A DNA stretch of 64,000 bases from Candidatus Poribacteria bacterium (GCA_022826645.1 JAJDUM010000102.1:1-64000), one strand, 5' to 3'; numbered from the stretch's first letter, positions 16,695 to 26,682 are shown. The notes: a model not told the origin generated them from the letters alone. Made by a program: numbers and translations.

Positions 16695-17430
16695 ATCTTC
16701 TACCTTTCATTTTCGATCACTTTTTGAAAACGTCTCCCGGATTTTATCCGATTGTGTCTCAGTTTTCAATCCTTTTCTAATCTTACGTCCACACAGATTG
16801 TTCCGCGGCTATGACCAGCATCAGCAATAGTCCCGGAAATTTGGAGTCATTTTCAGTCCCGCTGCAATCCCTCAGTTCGCTCGCATTTTGAGATGTCATC
16901 GCTTCGCCTCATCAATTGGATCGACGTTTTAGTGTGATAAGGCCGTGATAAATTTCAGATGTAATCTATGACCGTTTGCAGTATAATTAGATCAGTTTTG
17001 TTAGGAGTTACGCAGTTCAGTTTGTAGTAAGGCGATCTATCGACCGTCCAAACGCGCAATTCATTGCGCTACTACAAACCTAAGACCTTACCGTAGTTGC
17101 ACGATTCATCGGGCGTTGGAAATGGCGTACTGCGGTGATGAATCACCGAACTACAAAGCTTTGAGTGTTCAAGTGCGTAAGTCCTAGCCAACATTGGAAG
17201 GGAAAAACCTACTACTCTGTCAAATAAATTATGATAAGCACCTTCATTGCGTGCGATGCCCGGTGCGGTTACAAACCGCACCACGGGGCCTGGGGAACAT
17301 AGAGAATTACCGATTTATGTTCTGAAACCTTATACAGTTTGTGCTACATTTTTCTGACAATGTACTACGCCTCCCTTCTGTCCACGCTCATACTACGTTT
17401 TATTCATAAGCGACGAAGGGAGCGAACGGT
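16695..17430. other. Gene-free region with a MITE-like element
   Basis: 736 bp between two divergent genes. Apart from the 184-bp element at 17002-17185 and AT-rich flanks that may hold promoters, I see no gene or structured RNA. Confidence 0.55.
17002..17185. repeat. MITE-like element, copy B
   Basis: Begins TAGGAGTTACGCAGTTCAG and ends GTGCGTAAGTCCTA, giving imperfect terminal inverted repeats of about 13 bp. Internally it has several GATTCATC/GATGAATC palindromes and blocks shared with copy A (972-1120, opposite orientation). Non-coding. Confidence 0.7.
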
Positions 17431-18525
17431 ATGCAGCCGACACAAGTTGCTGTCATTGGCTGTGGGAGAATTGCCAACGAGGGACACCTGCCCGCCTACC
17501 GCACAGCGGCAGAGGCAGGTCTTTGCACACTGGTAGGCGTTTGCGATGTCATTCCAAAGCGAGCACAGCAGACCGCACGGCAGTATGGCACGAAGGCTTT
17601 TGAATCAGCCGAAGATATGATTGCTGAAACACAGCCGGAGGTGGTGAGCATTACCACCATGCCATCGAGTCACCATCACCTAACACTACACGCACTTAAC
17701 GCCGGGTGCCATGTGTTGTGTGAGAAGCCGGTTGCGATGGATCTCAGCGAAGCGGAGGAAATGGTCCAAGCGGCTGAACGTGCCGGGTGCCTCTTGAGCA
17801 TCTGTTTCGAGTATCGCTATTGGGATGAATCGGTCTATCTGTATAACCGCATTGCCGCCGGTGACCTCGGTCCAGTACATGCAGTGCGCACTTGGGGCGG
17901 GAGCGTATACGGTTTCCCGACGATTTCGAGCTTCCACCGACAAGCGAGCGCAGGTCGTGGTGTTCTAGACCATTGGACGATTCATAATCTAGATTTGGCG
18001 CTCTGGCTGTTGGGCAACCCTGAACCGCTCACTGCCAGCGCATTCTGTCATCAACGTCTCGCTCGCTATCCGGCGGGGTTGGGTCCCTCGCTCAATACGA
18101 TCAAGCCAGAGGCGGTGGATCCAGAGATTGAAGACTTTGCCATGGGTTTCGTACGGGTAGAGGGTGGCACAGTGATCTCCGTTGAAGCAAACTGGTTACA
18201 ACCTCCGTCCGAGCGTCATGAGGGGTGGGAATTGCTTGCAGAGCGTGGGACGGCGTCGATCTCACCCATCCGCGTGTGGCACGACCACGGTGATAAATGG
18301 ATTGATGCTACACCCCCGCCGGGGACACTCGCACCGTGTGACTACCGTATGGAACGGTTGATCACAGGCTTTCTGCAAGCCGTTCGCGCCGGCGAACCAG
18401 CGCCGGTGTTAGGTGCAGAGATTTTGCGTATCCAGCGCCTCATGGATGCGCTGTACAAATCTGCGGCACGGGGGCATGAGGTCGTCGTTGCGACAACGCC
18501 ATCGAATCCGGCGGAGCAGAAATAA
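17431..18525 (+). CDS. Gfo/Idh/MocA-family oxidoreductase
   Basis: 364-residue NAD(P)-dependent dehydrogenase of the glucose-fructose oxidoreductase / inositol dehydrogenase family. The N-terminal Rossmann motif is VIGCGRIANEGHLPAY, followed by the family signature CEKPVAMDLSEAEEM with the catalytic Lys, and a C-terminal alpha/beta domain containing DHWTIHNLDLALWLLG. Cytoplasmic; the sugar or polyol substrate is unknown. AAGGGAG precedes the ATG. It is followed at short distance by two genes on the same strand (18654, 19384), which may form a small catabolic unit. A paralogue lies at 29601-30680. Confidence 0.9.
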   Translation: MQPTQVAVIGCGRIANEGHLPAYRTAAEAGLCTLVGVCDVIPKRAQQTARQYGTKAFESAEDMIAETQPEVVSITTMPSSHHHLTLHALNAGCHVLCEKPVAMDLSEAEEMVQAAERAGCLLSICFEYRYWDESVYLYNRIAAGDLGPVHAVRTWGGSVYGFPTISSFHRQASAGRGVLDHWTIHNLDLALWLLGNPEPLTASAFCHQRLARYPAGLGPSLNTIKPEAVDPEIEDFAMGFVRVEGGTVISVEANWLQPPSERHEGWELLAERGTASISPIRVWHDHGDKWIDATPPPGTLAPCDYRMERLITGFLQAVRAGEPAPVLGAEILRIQRLMDALYKSAARGHEVVVATTPSNPAEQK

Positions 18526-18653
18526 ACCAACCGGACAGACGAAGTATACCGGACGGATACAACATGGCGTCATGCTTATCTGAGAGGATGTGCGAAAAGG
18601 GGGCAGGCGTTTCATCAGGCTTCTCACGCACGTTCTGAGAGGGGATTTAGCTC

Positions 18654-19265
18654 ATGGGATTAATCTATATCGAGTATATCAGTCGTCGCCCAGGTGTAGA
18701 TATAGCAGACTTTCGAGCCGGGGTGACCCACGGACAGGAGGGCTGGGATACCGGGTATGGGGAAGATCAGTTGGTGTTGAACATTGGTCGGACATGGCGA
18801 CTGGGACCAGAACCGGAATATCTGGCGGCCTGGTATTCACCACAAGCAAACTTTGATCGGATTGATGCTTGGGATCGCATCTTTCGCAGTGATGAGGTGG
18901 ATCCGCTGGAACGCTCTTTTTTTCAGGTTGCGCGGATTGATGTCGCCGGTTGTTATACGCCATTGGTCGAACCGGTTTACGCCCGCAATGGACCCTATTA
19001 TGCCGAATTCTTTCGCGTCCAAGCAGATTTGGATACCGTCCGCAGTTTCTACACCGCACGGGCTCAGAGGCATCCTGACTTTGCTCTGAATCTGCTGGTG
19101 AGCCGCATTGGGAAACTCGGCCCGGAGCCGGGTGGACTCGCCATCTGGCAGATACCAAACTTCGTAGCGTTGGGTGCAATTGCTCAAGAATTGGATGGGG
19201 TATGCTTGCCCATCGAGTTGGTAACTGCTGGAACCTACATGGATTTCGGGCACGAGATTTTGTGA
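18654..19265 (+). CDS. Hypothetical protein with two similar halves
   Basis: 203 residues, not recognised with confidence. The two halves look duplicated: LGPEPEYLAAWYSP in the first and LGPEPGGLAIWQIPN in the second fall at equivalent places, each after a beta-strand-rich stretch. This would suit a tandem dimeric alpha/beta-barrel (EthD/NIPSNAP-like) fold. No signal peptide or membrane segment. GAGAGGGG lies upstream of the ATG. The gene sits between an Idh-type dehydrogenase and a TIM-barrel hydrolase-like gene, so a role in the same catabolic unit is a guess. Confidence 0.7.
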   Translation: MGLIYIEYISRRPGVDIADFRAGVTHGQEGWDTGYGEDQLVLNIGRTWRLGPEPEYLAAWYSPQANFDRIDAWDRIFRSDEVDPLERSFFQVARIDVAGCYTPLVEPVYARNGPYYAEFFRVQADLDTVRSFYTARAQRHPDFALNLLVSRIGKLGPEPGGLAIWQIPNFVALGAIAQELDGVCLPIELVTAGTYMDFGHEIL

Positions 19266-19383
19266 ATGCCTGTGAATCAATTCGTAGACTCTGTTCCTAA
19301 TCTATCGGGGTTCATAACCACCGCGCCCAGACCTGTATAGAAGGAAGCATGAACTACTCGGAAGAACGGAAAGGATCGCCATA

Positions 19384-21195
19384 ATGAAAGATGAGATCAT
19401 TTCGGATCTAAGTCAATGTCAACCAGCCCACCGTCTTGACCGGGACTACCGACACGGTACTTGGCGATTGATTGATTACGAAACGGAAGAATTCGCTGGG
19501 ACAATGATCTATTCTGGTCCGGGCATGAATTCTGGACCACTGACATTGCCCCTAAATCGTGAAGGCTACCATGCGATATATGTGGGTGTCCATTACCCGG
19601 GCCAATTTGGGGATGTGCATGTACGCCTCCGTCTGACCGATGATCCAGCATACACCCTTGTGAGAGCAGAGACACAATCTGGAAAAGATCTCAACGGCAT
19701 CCCAGCCGAACTGGGATGGAGCCACACAACGAAGGCGTTCTCAGATTACCAAGTTTCCGAGGCTTTCTGGAAGGTCGCAGATCTCACGGGGGCAGATCTC
19801 GTTATCAGTCGCTTCAACGAGGGCGGTCGGGGCGATAGCTATGCCCAGATGTACAGCAGCCTTGTCTATCTGCGACTGGTTCCGCTTGCTGAGGCGGAAT
19901 TGGACGAATACCGACGAGAACTACCTCAGAAGGATACCAAACGTCTCATGGCGATGAATGATGCTGGTATCTTCGCCGATCTTCGTACAAAGGAGGATAT
20001 CTGGGCGCAGTTTGAACCGTATCGGGACAGCGATGTGGGGATCATGCTATGGGCAACCTTCAAAGGGGAAAACTGCACCTATCGCAGCCGCATCGGTCGC
20101 ACGCTGACTGAGGGGAACAATCCCTTCGACCGCTTCTCCGTTCACGAAGGTTGGGATGTAACGCTCAGGGCATTAGAGGAACAGGGTATTGACTTCATGA
20201 CCGAGGTTGTGGAAGCCGCCCACACGCTCGGTCTGCGCATCTTTCCAAGCCTCCGATTACAGGGACCGAAAGCGGTGCCGCTGGAAATGGAGACAGGCAG
20301 TTTCTATGAACGGCATCCCGAATTTCGCTGCAAGGACAAGCACGGTAGAGGGATCGCACATCTCAGTTTGGCTTTTCCTGAAGTCCGGCATCTGTGGATT
20401 TCGCTCCTCTGTGAAGCCTTGGAATATGGGTTTGATGGGGTGCATGTAATTTTCTGTCGTTCCCAGCCCTTCGTGTTATACGAAGCGCCGGTGATCCAAC
20501 GGTTCCGTGAGGAATATGGAGAGGATCCGCGCGAATGCCCAGACGACGATCCGCGTTTCTGGAGAGTGCTGTCTACCTTTGTTACCCAATTTGCGCGCGA
20601 ACTCAAGGCAGCTGTCGATGCCATGAGCCAGAAAATGGGGAAGGAGCTTGAGATCGCCTACAATGTTACCTCGACGATGGAAAGCCGACTCCGAGCACCG
20701 GGGGTCAATCCAGCATCGAGACCGGAGGTCGCTGGTGGGACTGGCAAATATAATCTCAGCGAGGTCATGCAGAGTAATATGGTTTGGGGCGTTGATGTCG
20801 AGACCTTGGTGAGGGAGGGCTTGGTAGATTACCTGATGCCCCATCCTACCTTTGCGATGAATGCGGCAGAGTGGATTCAACCGATGGTGGAATTGGTGAA
20901 GGACACACCGGTGAAATTGTATCCAGACCTCTATCCCCGCCGCCAGCCGCCCGCTGCTTCCCTGTATTCTGCGCAGACCTTGTACGAATTGGGTTGCGAC
21001 GGTCTCGCCCTGTGGGACACTTATTCTCGCGTGTTTCGGATCTCCGAGTGGGCGATGATGAAGCACTTGGGGCATCGGGAAACCTTGAAAGATTGGCGCG
21101 AAAGCGGTAAGGGGGACAACTACTTTCGCGTCCTGAACTTCAAATGGATCGGCGATCGAAGTGGGGATCCGCGCTACTATCAGACTAATGGATAG
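19384..21195 (+). CDS. Glycoside-hydrolase-like TIM-barrel protein
   Basis: 603 residues without a signal peptide. The N-terminal ~180 residues are beta-rich (jelly-roll-like). The rest reads as a TIM barrel of the 'family 10-like' glycosyl hydrolase group (DUF187/GHL10-type): LRALEEQGIDFMTEVVEAAHTLGLRIFPSLR, then YGFDGVHVIF and VDYLMPHPTF on successive strands. I cannot identify catalytic acids with confidence, so the hydrolase call is from fold pattern only. AAGGA precedes the ATG. Last of three co-directional genes with the Gfo/Idh/MocA dehydrogenase. Confidence 0.68.
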   Translation: MKDEIISDLSQCQPAHRLDRDYRHGTWRLIDYETEEFAGTMIYSGPGMNSGPLTLPLNREGYHAIYVGVHYPGQFGDVHVRLRLTDDPAYTLVRAETQSGKDLNGIPAELGWSHTTKAFSDYQVSEAFWKVADLTGADLVISRFNEGGRGDSYAQMYSSLVYLRLVPLAEAELDEYRRELPQKDTKRLMAMNDAGIFADLRTKEDIWAQFEPYRDSDVGIMLWATFKGENCTYRSRIGRTLTEGNNPFDRFSVHEGWDVTLRALEEQGIDFMTEVVEAAHTLGLRIFPSLRLQGPKAVPLEMETGSFYERHPEFRCKDKHGRGIAHLSLAFPEVRHLWISLLCEALEYGFDGVHVIFCRSQPFVLYEAPVIQRFREEYGEDPRECPDDDPRFWRVLSTFVTQFARELKAAVDAMSQKMGKELEIAYNVTSTMESRLRAPGVNPASRPEVAGGTGKYNLSEVMQSNMVWGVDVETLVREGLVDYLMPHPTFAMNAAEWIQPMVELVKDTPVKLYPDLYPRRQPPAASLYSAQTLYELGCDGLALWDTYSRVFRISEWAMMKHLGHRETLKDWRESGKGDNYFRVLNFKWIGDRSGDPRYYQTNG

Positions 21196-21234
21196 AGGTT
21201 CATGTTAAGAATTAGTGCAACAGCAACTGAATCT

Positions 21235-21366
21235 TCGTAGGGGTTGGGGGACCCAACCCTTACTGCCCCGATAAATCCCCGATGAATCCCCCGATAGGAT
21301 CGGGGCAGGCGGGACAGGCGGGACAGGCGGGATGTGCCACGGGCGGGGAAACCCCGCCCCTACGAT
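21235..21366. repeat. Composite GC-rich repeat with 9-bp tandem units
   Basis: An inverted GTAGGGG...CCCCTAC frame encloses CCCCGAT palindromes and three tandem copies of AGGCGGGAC (21307-21333, last copy one base different). Related to 717-776 and to the coding insert at 13943-14017. Confidence 0.7.
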
Positions 21367-21624
21367 TTCGATTCGCGTTTTGCACTTTCTTTTTACATGA
21401 GCCTGGATAGAAAATCCGTTTTTTCCTCTCATCTACATTGGACGGATGACAGCGTGTGAAGCGCTATTGGAAAGCTTGCAGCAGTAGGGCTATTCAGTTT
21501 TCGGCTTTTTAACCATTTTGTTTGAAAAGGCGCAACCGGGAGATCACGCATACAGTGAGATGTCGGGATTCGGAGATCCCTCCTACAGTAAAACTAAATG
21601 ATCCTATTGCAGCAGGGCAGATGC

Positions 21625-21654
21625 TTGACTTTCTCAGGTTGGTCGTGCTATGAT
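21625..21654 (+). promoter_or_regulatory. Sigma-70 promoter for the fatty-acid transporter
   Basis: TTGACT (21625-21630), 18-bp spacer, TATGAT (21649-21654), about 110 bp before the atoE-like start. Confidence 0.55.
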
Positions 21655-21762
21655 GATCCTCGGAATTTATCCCTTTTCTGATGGTTATGGTTGACCAGAA
21701 AGATATTCATATCAAGCGAGACTCATGCGCTATCTATTAGGCATATCAATACTTTTTGACCC

Positions 21763-23151
21763 ATGACAGATCGCCACCGTCGAGACACGAATATACTCCA
21801 GCATTGGGGGGCAGCGTTAACAACTTGGACCGCGAGATGGATTCCGGACGCTCTTGTGATTGTTTGGATACTGACCGCAGTCTGCTTTGTTTTCGCTCTC
21901 CTCTGGGGAGATGCTTCCCCGGTATCAGCGGTAAAAGCGTGGGGTAACGGGTTTTGGGTGTTGCTTGAGTTTGGGATGCAGGTATGTCTGACAATGATGA
22001 CGGGGTACATCGTTGCCAATGCACCGCTCGTCAGGCGTGCGCTTCAGAAACTGGCATCATTGCCGAACCCGGATAAACCTGCACAATCCATTGTCCTGAT
22101 GAGTCTGTTTTCCATGATCACCGCGTGGCTCAGTTGGGCGTTCAGCCTGATTGCGAGTGCGCTGTTTGCTGTGTTCTTGGTGCATCGAAATCAGAAGGTC
22201 GACTATCGGCTGCTCGTGGCAGCGGCTTATCTTGGGCTTGGCTGTACGTGGCATGCCGGATTGTCGGCTTCCGCGCCGCTTTTGGTGAATACTCCCGACA
22301 ATTTTCTGATTCAGGGCGGGATCCTCCAAGCGACCATTCCAGCGAGCGCAACCATTTTTAGTGCGTTTAACATCATCTTACTTGTGTTGGTCGTGGTTGT
22401 GGTAACGGCGATGATGGCGGTGATGCACCCGTCAGCGGAAAACACTTACCGGATCAAACCCGAACTTTTGGAGCAGCTGCACCTATTTGAGGCACCCGAA
22501 AAACCACCTCAGACAGCGCCATCAGTATCGCTGAATTGGTGGCCCGGTTTTAACTTGATAGTCGGGACAGTTGGGCTGGCTTGGCTTTTTGGCGAGGTTG
22601 TCCGTTTAGGTATTGCCAACGCAATCACCCTCAATAGTATCAATTTCTTTTTCTTAATGGTCGGTATTCTCCTGCATTGGTATCCGTGGCGGTTCCTTAA
22701 AGCGGCGGAAAACGCAGGCAGGGTTGTGTGGGGCGTTATTATTCAGTTCCCGTTTTACGCTGGCATCTTTGGGTTGTTCAAGTTTACCAATCTTGCAACC
22801 GCGTTCACCCAAGCCTTTATTACTATCGGGAGCAAGAATACGTTCCTGCTGATAGCGTATTGGTATGCAGGTATTCTGAATTACTTCATTCCATCTGGAG
22901 GCTCAGAGTGGGCAGTTACCGCACCGTACCTTATACCCGCGGGAGATGCGCTCAATGTTGAAGCATCAAGACTGGTTGTTGCATACGCTTGGGGTGACAT
23001 GATGACCGACATGATTCAACCCTTCTGGGCGATTGCCATGCTTGCTATCGTTAAGCTGGAATTCAGAGAGATTATGGGGCGCTTATTACTCGTTTTTTTT
23101 GTATATTTTGGCGTAACATCAGTGGCATTTTTCGTGTGGCCCCTGTTGTAA
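21763..23151 (+). CDS. atoE: Short-chain fatty acid transporter (AtoE family)
   Basis: 462-residue inner-membrane protein with about eleven hydrophobic segments, matching the AtoE/TIGR00366 short-chain fatty acid transporter family along its whole length. Signatures include GFW.LL.F.MQ near helix 2 and a long loop around GLSASAPLLVNT. Near the C terminus it has FIPSGGSEWAVTAPYLIPA and AWGDMMTDMIQPFWA, which are the family's most conserved stretches. Transported acid (acetoacetate, butyrate) is not specified by the sequence. No clear Shine-Dalgarno precedes the ATG. Monocistronic from a visible promoter; the DUF2330 gene follows after 130 bases. Confidence 0.9.
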   Translation: MTDRHRRDTNILQHWGAALTTWTARWIPDALVIVWILTAVCFVFALLWGDASPVSAVKAWGNGFWVLLEFGMQVCLTMMTGYIVANAPLVRRALQKLASLPNPDKPAQSIVLMSLFSMITAWLSWAFSLIASALFAVFLVHRNQKVDYRLLVAAAYLGLGCTWHAGLSASAPLLVNTPDNFLIQGGILQATIPASATIFSAFNIILLVLVVVVVTAMMAVMHPSAENTYRIKPELLEQLHLFEAPEKPPQTAPSVSLNWWPGFNLIVGTVGLAWLFGEVVRLGIANAITLNSINFFFLMVGILLHWYPWRFLKAAENAGRVVWGVIIQFPFYAGIFGLFKFTNLATAFTQAFITIGSKNTFLLIAYWYAGILNYFIPSGGSEWAVTAPYLIPAGDALNVEASRLVVAYAWGDMMTDMIQPFWAIAMLAIVKLEFREIMGRLLLVFFVYFGVTSVAFFVWPLL

Positions 23152-23281
23152 TGTGGCAGAACATGTGGGGCGAGTTGCAGAATCACTGCCCTTGGAGACA
23201 ATAGAATCGGCAAGATATGCTGACATCACAGTGGACAATTTTTTGGGACTACTATTTTCAAGCCCCGTGGAGGGTTTAAAA

Positions 23282-24367
23282 ATGACAAGACGTTTCGATT
23301 TTCTTTGGTTGTTTATATTACTTCTACTCCTTCCCGTTGATGGCTATGCCCCCTGTGTTGTGTTCACGCCGCCGGAGCAGCAATTAAACGGTACCGGACA
23401 ACGTGCGTTCATTGCCTATGATCCGCAGACACAGCAGGTCAACCTCGTTCCCAGCATCAATATCAGTGGTGAAGCAACAGAATTCGGTATCGTCATCCCG
23501 ACGCCATCCATCCCGAAACTTGACACAGTCGATCGGCGGATCTTTAGAGAGTTGAATGATGTTACAATACCGGTAACCCGATGGCGCGGAGGCGGTGGAT
23601 CTTCGGGTTGTAACGTTTTCACAACGGCGGATAGCGACGATAGTCTTGTATTTGATGGTGCTGCCGAGGATGGTGTTACCGTCATCTCTGAACAGAGCGT
23701 AGGGGCTTTTGATACGGTTATCCTCACCGCCGACAATCCGATGGCATTAACCGATTGGCTTGACGAGCACGGTTATCACCATTCCATTGACGACAATGCG
23801 ATACTGCAAAGCTACATCGATCAGAGGTGGGTATTCACTGCCATGCGACTGAACGTTGAGTTTGAAGGTGGTGGCCGTCGACCCGCCCGATTTTTTGACC
23901 AGCCTATTGATCCAATCTTATTGACATATAGGGCAGAGCAGTTAATCTACCCGTTGCGTCTAACCTCGATTAGTTCACGGGAGGGGACGGATGTTACCGT
24001 ATATGTTCTTACCCCAGACAAGATGCACTTTCCGGGCGCAAGGGTTGAGTACGCCAACCAGATTACCGATGACGAGCGCGATGCGATTCGTCTGCGGCAC
24101 CCGACCTTTGGCAGCTTCATCGGAGAGTCGCGCTATCTAACCCGCTTACGTCGTAGCTTCGCCCGGACCGAAATGAGTGCAGATTTTGAGTTAGTTCGCC
24201 ACCAAGATAGCGACGAATTTCGCAGCGTCCGATATATGGGACTTACTTTTCTTCCCGATCTCCTACTGCTCGGATTGGCGGCAGTTGGCTACTTCGCATG
24301 GAGACGAATATGGCCGCTAAGACGTTGGTCACAAACGGAAGCGACCAAATCAGAGGAGATTAATTGA
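23282..24367 (+). CDS. DUF2330 secreted, membrane-anchored protein
   Basis: 361-residue protein with a signal peptide (FLWLFILLLLLPVDGYA), the DUF2330 core (PCVVFTPPEQ..., IVIPTPSIPKLDTVD, WLDEHGY) and a C-terminal helix LLLLGLAAVGYFAWR followed by basic residues. It therefore faces the periplasm, held in the inner membrane. I placed the start at 23282, where GGAGGG stands 8 bases upstream; the frame is open to 23153 but those residues are unlike the family. The function of DUF2330 is unknown. It is followed with no gap by the beta-barrel-like gene, so both are probably translated from one mRNA. Confidence 0.88.
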   Translation: MTRRFDFLWLFILLLLLPVDGYAPCVVFTPPEQQLNGTGQRAFIAYDPQTQQVNLVPSINISGEATEFGIVIPTPSIPKLDTVDRRIFRELNDVTIPVTRWRGGGGSSGCNVFTTADSDDSLVFDGAAEDGVTVISEQSVGAFDTVILTADNPMALTDWLDEHGYHHSIDDNAILQSYIDQRWVFTAMRLNVEFEGGGRRPARFFDQPIDPILLTYRAEQLIYPLRLTSISSREGTDVTVYVLTPDKMHFPGARVEYANQITDDERDAIRLRHPTFGSFIGESRYLTRLRRSFARTEMSADFELVRHQDSDEFRSVRYMGLTFLPDLLLLGLAAVGYFAWRRIWPLRRWSQTEATKSEEIN

Positions 24368-25024
24368 ATGAATTCCCAACGTCGTAGATTCGTCACATTT
24401 TTCGGATTTGTATCTATCGCTCTCCTTTTTCCGTCTGTCTCGTCTGCCAGGTTCCAAGAGGGCTTTGGATTATATGCGGGGTTCCATAGCCCATCGGAGT
24501 CCAGTACCGATAGCATTTACGGAAGCGTTCCTATGTTTGGGGCAAAGTATAAACTCGCAGTTTCGTCTCACACGGGGTTGGCAGCATCAATCAGTTTGCA
24601 CCGAAAAAAGGGAGATCCGTACAACGATAATACCTTCGTTAGCACGGATTCCTCATCCAGTTTGACGTTTGCCCCGGCTGAGATTAGTTATATCATTAAC
24701 CTCATATCAAACCTACCCGAAACGGATCGACGGGTTCATAGTTTGTATATCGGTATAGGTGTCAATCACATTTGGACTCGTGAAGAGGCACCCGGATCGC
24801 CCCTCGCCACCGGGGCTGCCTTTGGGAGTCAGGTTTTGGCTGGTACCACTTTCTCGATATCTAAGAACTTCGTTTTAGGCTTGGAGTTCAAACATCTGAG
24901 AAACCGTCCGCTCATGAAATTGGATTCGGGTCGCAACTATCGTGCCCAACTCGACGGTACGCAGGCTCAAGTGACATTTGTGTGGCATTTTCGGAAGTTG
25001 GTTGCAGACTCCAATGCCAATTAA
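24368..25024 (+). CDS. Secreted outer-membrane beta-barrel-like protein
   Basis: 218 residues: signal peptide to about residue 27 (cleavage after VSS-A), then alternating amphipathic strands such as GFGLYAGFHSP, GAKYKLAVSS, VLGLEFKHLR and QVTFVWHF ending close to an aromatic residue. This looks like a small 8-strand outer-membrane barrel (OprF/OmpA-like porin fold). No specific family recognised. GAGGAG overlaps the end of the DUF2330 gene and its ATG follows that stop immediately, a sign of coupled translation. Confidence 0.75.
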   Translation: MNSQRRRFVTFFGFVSIALLFPSVSSARFQEGFGLYAGFHSPSESSTDSIYGSVPMFGAKYKLAVSSHTGLAASISLHRKKGDPYNDNTFVSTDSSSSLTFAPAEISYIINLISNLPETDRRVHSLYIGIGVNHIWTREEAPGSPLATGAAFGSQVLAGTTFSISKNFVLGLEFKHLRNRPLMKLDSGRNYRAQLDGTQAQVTFVWHFRKLVADSNAN

Positions 25025-25120
25025 AGCATCTCCAATCGTAACTGCGCCCGGATCCTTCGAGGGTGTCTGTTGGTCGTAACCGGGACGAGTACAATCGCCG
25101 TTCAACAGAAAAGGAATATT

Positions 25121-26560
25121 ATGCCTAAAATCATCGTTGCCAATTATTTCCAAGAAACCAATTCGTTCCACCCAAATCCCACGACGTATGAGGATTTTAA
25201 CGTCCACTTCGGTCAAGATTTATTTAAGGCGGGTTGTGAGGATGTCAACGGTGCGCTAAACATTTTCTCTCAGCGGTCCGACTTGGAGGTTGTGCCCACT
25301 TATGGTGCTAGCATGGGTGCGGGCGGCACAATCACCCATGAATGTTTTGAGCGAACCACCGGAGAGTGTTTGGAGGCGATTGAGAAGAACAGTGCTGGGG
25401 CAGATGCCCTGTTTTTCGCCCTGCATGGGGCGATGGCTGCCGAGATAGAGAAGGATCCCGAAGGCTACATCCTTGAAGAGACCCGTAAGATCTTGGGACC
25501 GGATATCCCTATCGTTATCTCTCTTGATATGCACGGCACTGTCACCCGACGTATGTTGGAGCTTATCGACGGTGCCGCCATTCTGCACACCTATCCACAT
25601 ATCGACTGGTATCAGTTGGGCGAACGGACGGCTACAATGTTACTCAATATCCTTGATGGTGCAAAGCCGGTTATCGGCAGTGTGTATACACCCACCATGG
25701 TCCGGGGCGACGAACTCAAAACCGCAACCGGTGTACACGGCACGTTTATTCGGCACCTTGAGCGACTCGAAGAACGGGACGATGTGTTGGCGGCGGGCAT
25801 CATGCTGGGCCATCCGCCCACGGACTGCCCGGAGCAGGGATCGCGAATCATCATCGTTACCGATAATAACAAAGCATTGGCTGAACGGGAAGCGATGCGA
25901 ATCGGTCAAAACTTCTGGGATATGCGCGAACGGATGCAGTGCGTTCTGCACAGTGTGGAGGAGGCGATCGAAAACGCCAAGAAAGCGGATGGACCGGTTG
26001 TTTTTTCTGACGCTGCCGATGCCACAAGTTCCGGCGCGCCCGGCACCAGCAACGCTATCTTAAAAGGGTTTTTGGAGAGCGACTACACGGGACGGGTTCT
26101 TTTTCCTATCCGAGATGAACCGGCGATTGAGAAAGCGATGGAGGCGGGTTTAGGCAGCACCATCACTGTACCGCTCGGCGGCACGAAAGACCCCCGTTTT
26201 ACGCCGATAGATGTGGAGGTCACAGTGGAAGTCCTCGCTATAAGAGACAATATACCGATAGCTGTTCTCAGGGCTGGCAGTGTCACTATCGTTGCCGCTA
26301 CTCAAGGCGGTATACTATGTGATCGATGGATGTATCCCGCTGTTGGTCAAGACCCAAAGACTTTTGACGTTATTATCCAAAAATTGCCGCATACGCCCTA
26401 TGAATTCTATGACGAATGGACTGTTCGAAACATGACTGTCGATGTTCCGGGCGCAGCGAGTCCCAATATTAAGACATTAGGCCACAAAATCGTCCCGCGA
26501 CCGATTTATCCACTCGATGAAGATATGTCCTTTACACCGCAGGTCGAAATATTCGATTAG
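25121..26560 (+). CDS. M81-family metallopeptidase (MlrC-like)
   Basis: 479-residue MlrC/M81 protein, the family named for microcystinase C of Sphingomonas. The N-terminal domain has IVANYFQETNSFHP with metal-ligand candidates, then SLDMHGTVT and HTYPHIDWYQLGERT, both typical zinc-site stretches. The C-terminal MlrC domain has VFSDAADATSSGAPGTSN. Cytoplasmic. Members occur in many bacteria without cyanotoxins, so a general role on small peptides or amides is more likely than microcystin degradation. The ATG at 25121 has AAGGAA 4 bases upstream and the family starts there; the open frame extends to 25070. Confidence 0.9.
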   Translation: MPKIIVANYFQETNSFHPNPTTYEDFNVHFGQDLFKAGCEDVNGALNIFSQRSDLEVVPTYGASMGAGGTITHECFERTTGECLEAIEKNSAGADALFFALHGAMAAEIEKDPEGYILEETRKILGPDIPIVISLDMHGTVTRRMLELIDGAAILHTYPHIDWYQLGERTATMLLNILDGAKPVIGSVYTPTMVRGDELKTATGVHGTFIRHLERLEERDDVLAAGIMLGHPPTDCPEQGSRIIIVTDNNKALAEREAMRIGQNFWDMRERMQCVLHSVEEAIENAKKADGPVVFSDAADATSSGAPGTSNAILKGFLESDYTGRVLFPIRDEPAIEKAMEAGLGSTITVPLGGTKDPRFTPIDVEVTVEVLAIRDNIPIAVLRAGSVTIVAATQGGILCDRWMYPAVGQDPKTFDVIIQKLPHTPYEFYDEWTVRNMTVDVPGAASPNIKTLGHKIVPRPIYPLDEDMSFTPQVEIFD

Positions 26561-26620
26561 TGGATCATGGCAAAGATGGGGCGGCATGTGCAATTTTATT
26601 GCGATTCTCTGACCAACTCG

Positions 26621-26629
26621 TGTTATAAT
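26621..26629 (+). promoter_or_regulatory. Extended -10 promoter for the 553-residue protein
   Basis: TGTTATAAT, a perfect TGnTATAAT extended -10, with only a weak TTGCGA (26599-26604) 19 bp upstream. It lies 54 bp before the ATG at 26683. Confidence 0.5.
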
Positions 26630-26682
26630 CTTTCTCAAAATCCAATATGGCTCGGATTACTTTAACAGGGGAGGGACCATAA

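Larger units (their letters stand above)
21196..21762. other. Gene-free region with GC-rich repeats and a promoter
   Basis: 567 bp with the repeat cluster at 21235-21366, a GGGATTCGGAGATCCC palindrome near 21574, and a good promoter for the downstream transporter. No gene seen. Confidence 0.6.

Noticed and set aside
21307..21333. Three tandem 9-bp units as a possible CRISPR or VNTR locus
   Set aside because: Units are too short, without spacers, and embedded in a composite intergenic repeat.
25121..26560. Dedicated microcystin degradation gene (mlrC)
   Set aside because: Only the family is matched; no mlrA, mlrB or mlrD is nearby and M81 proteins are widespread.
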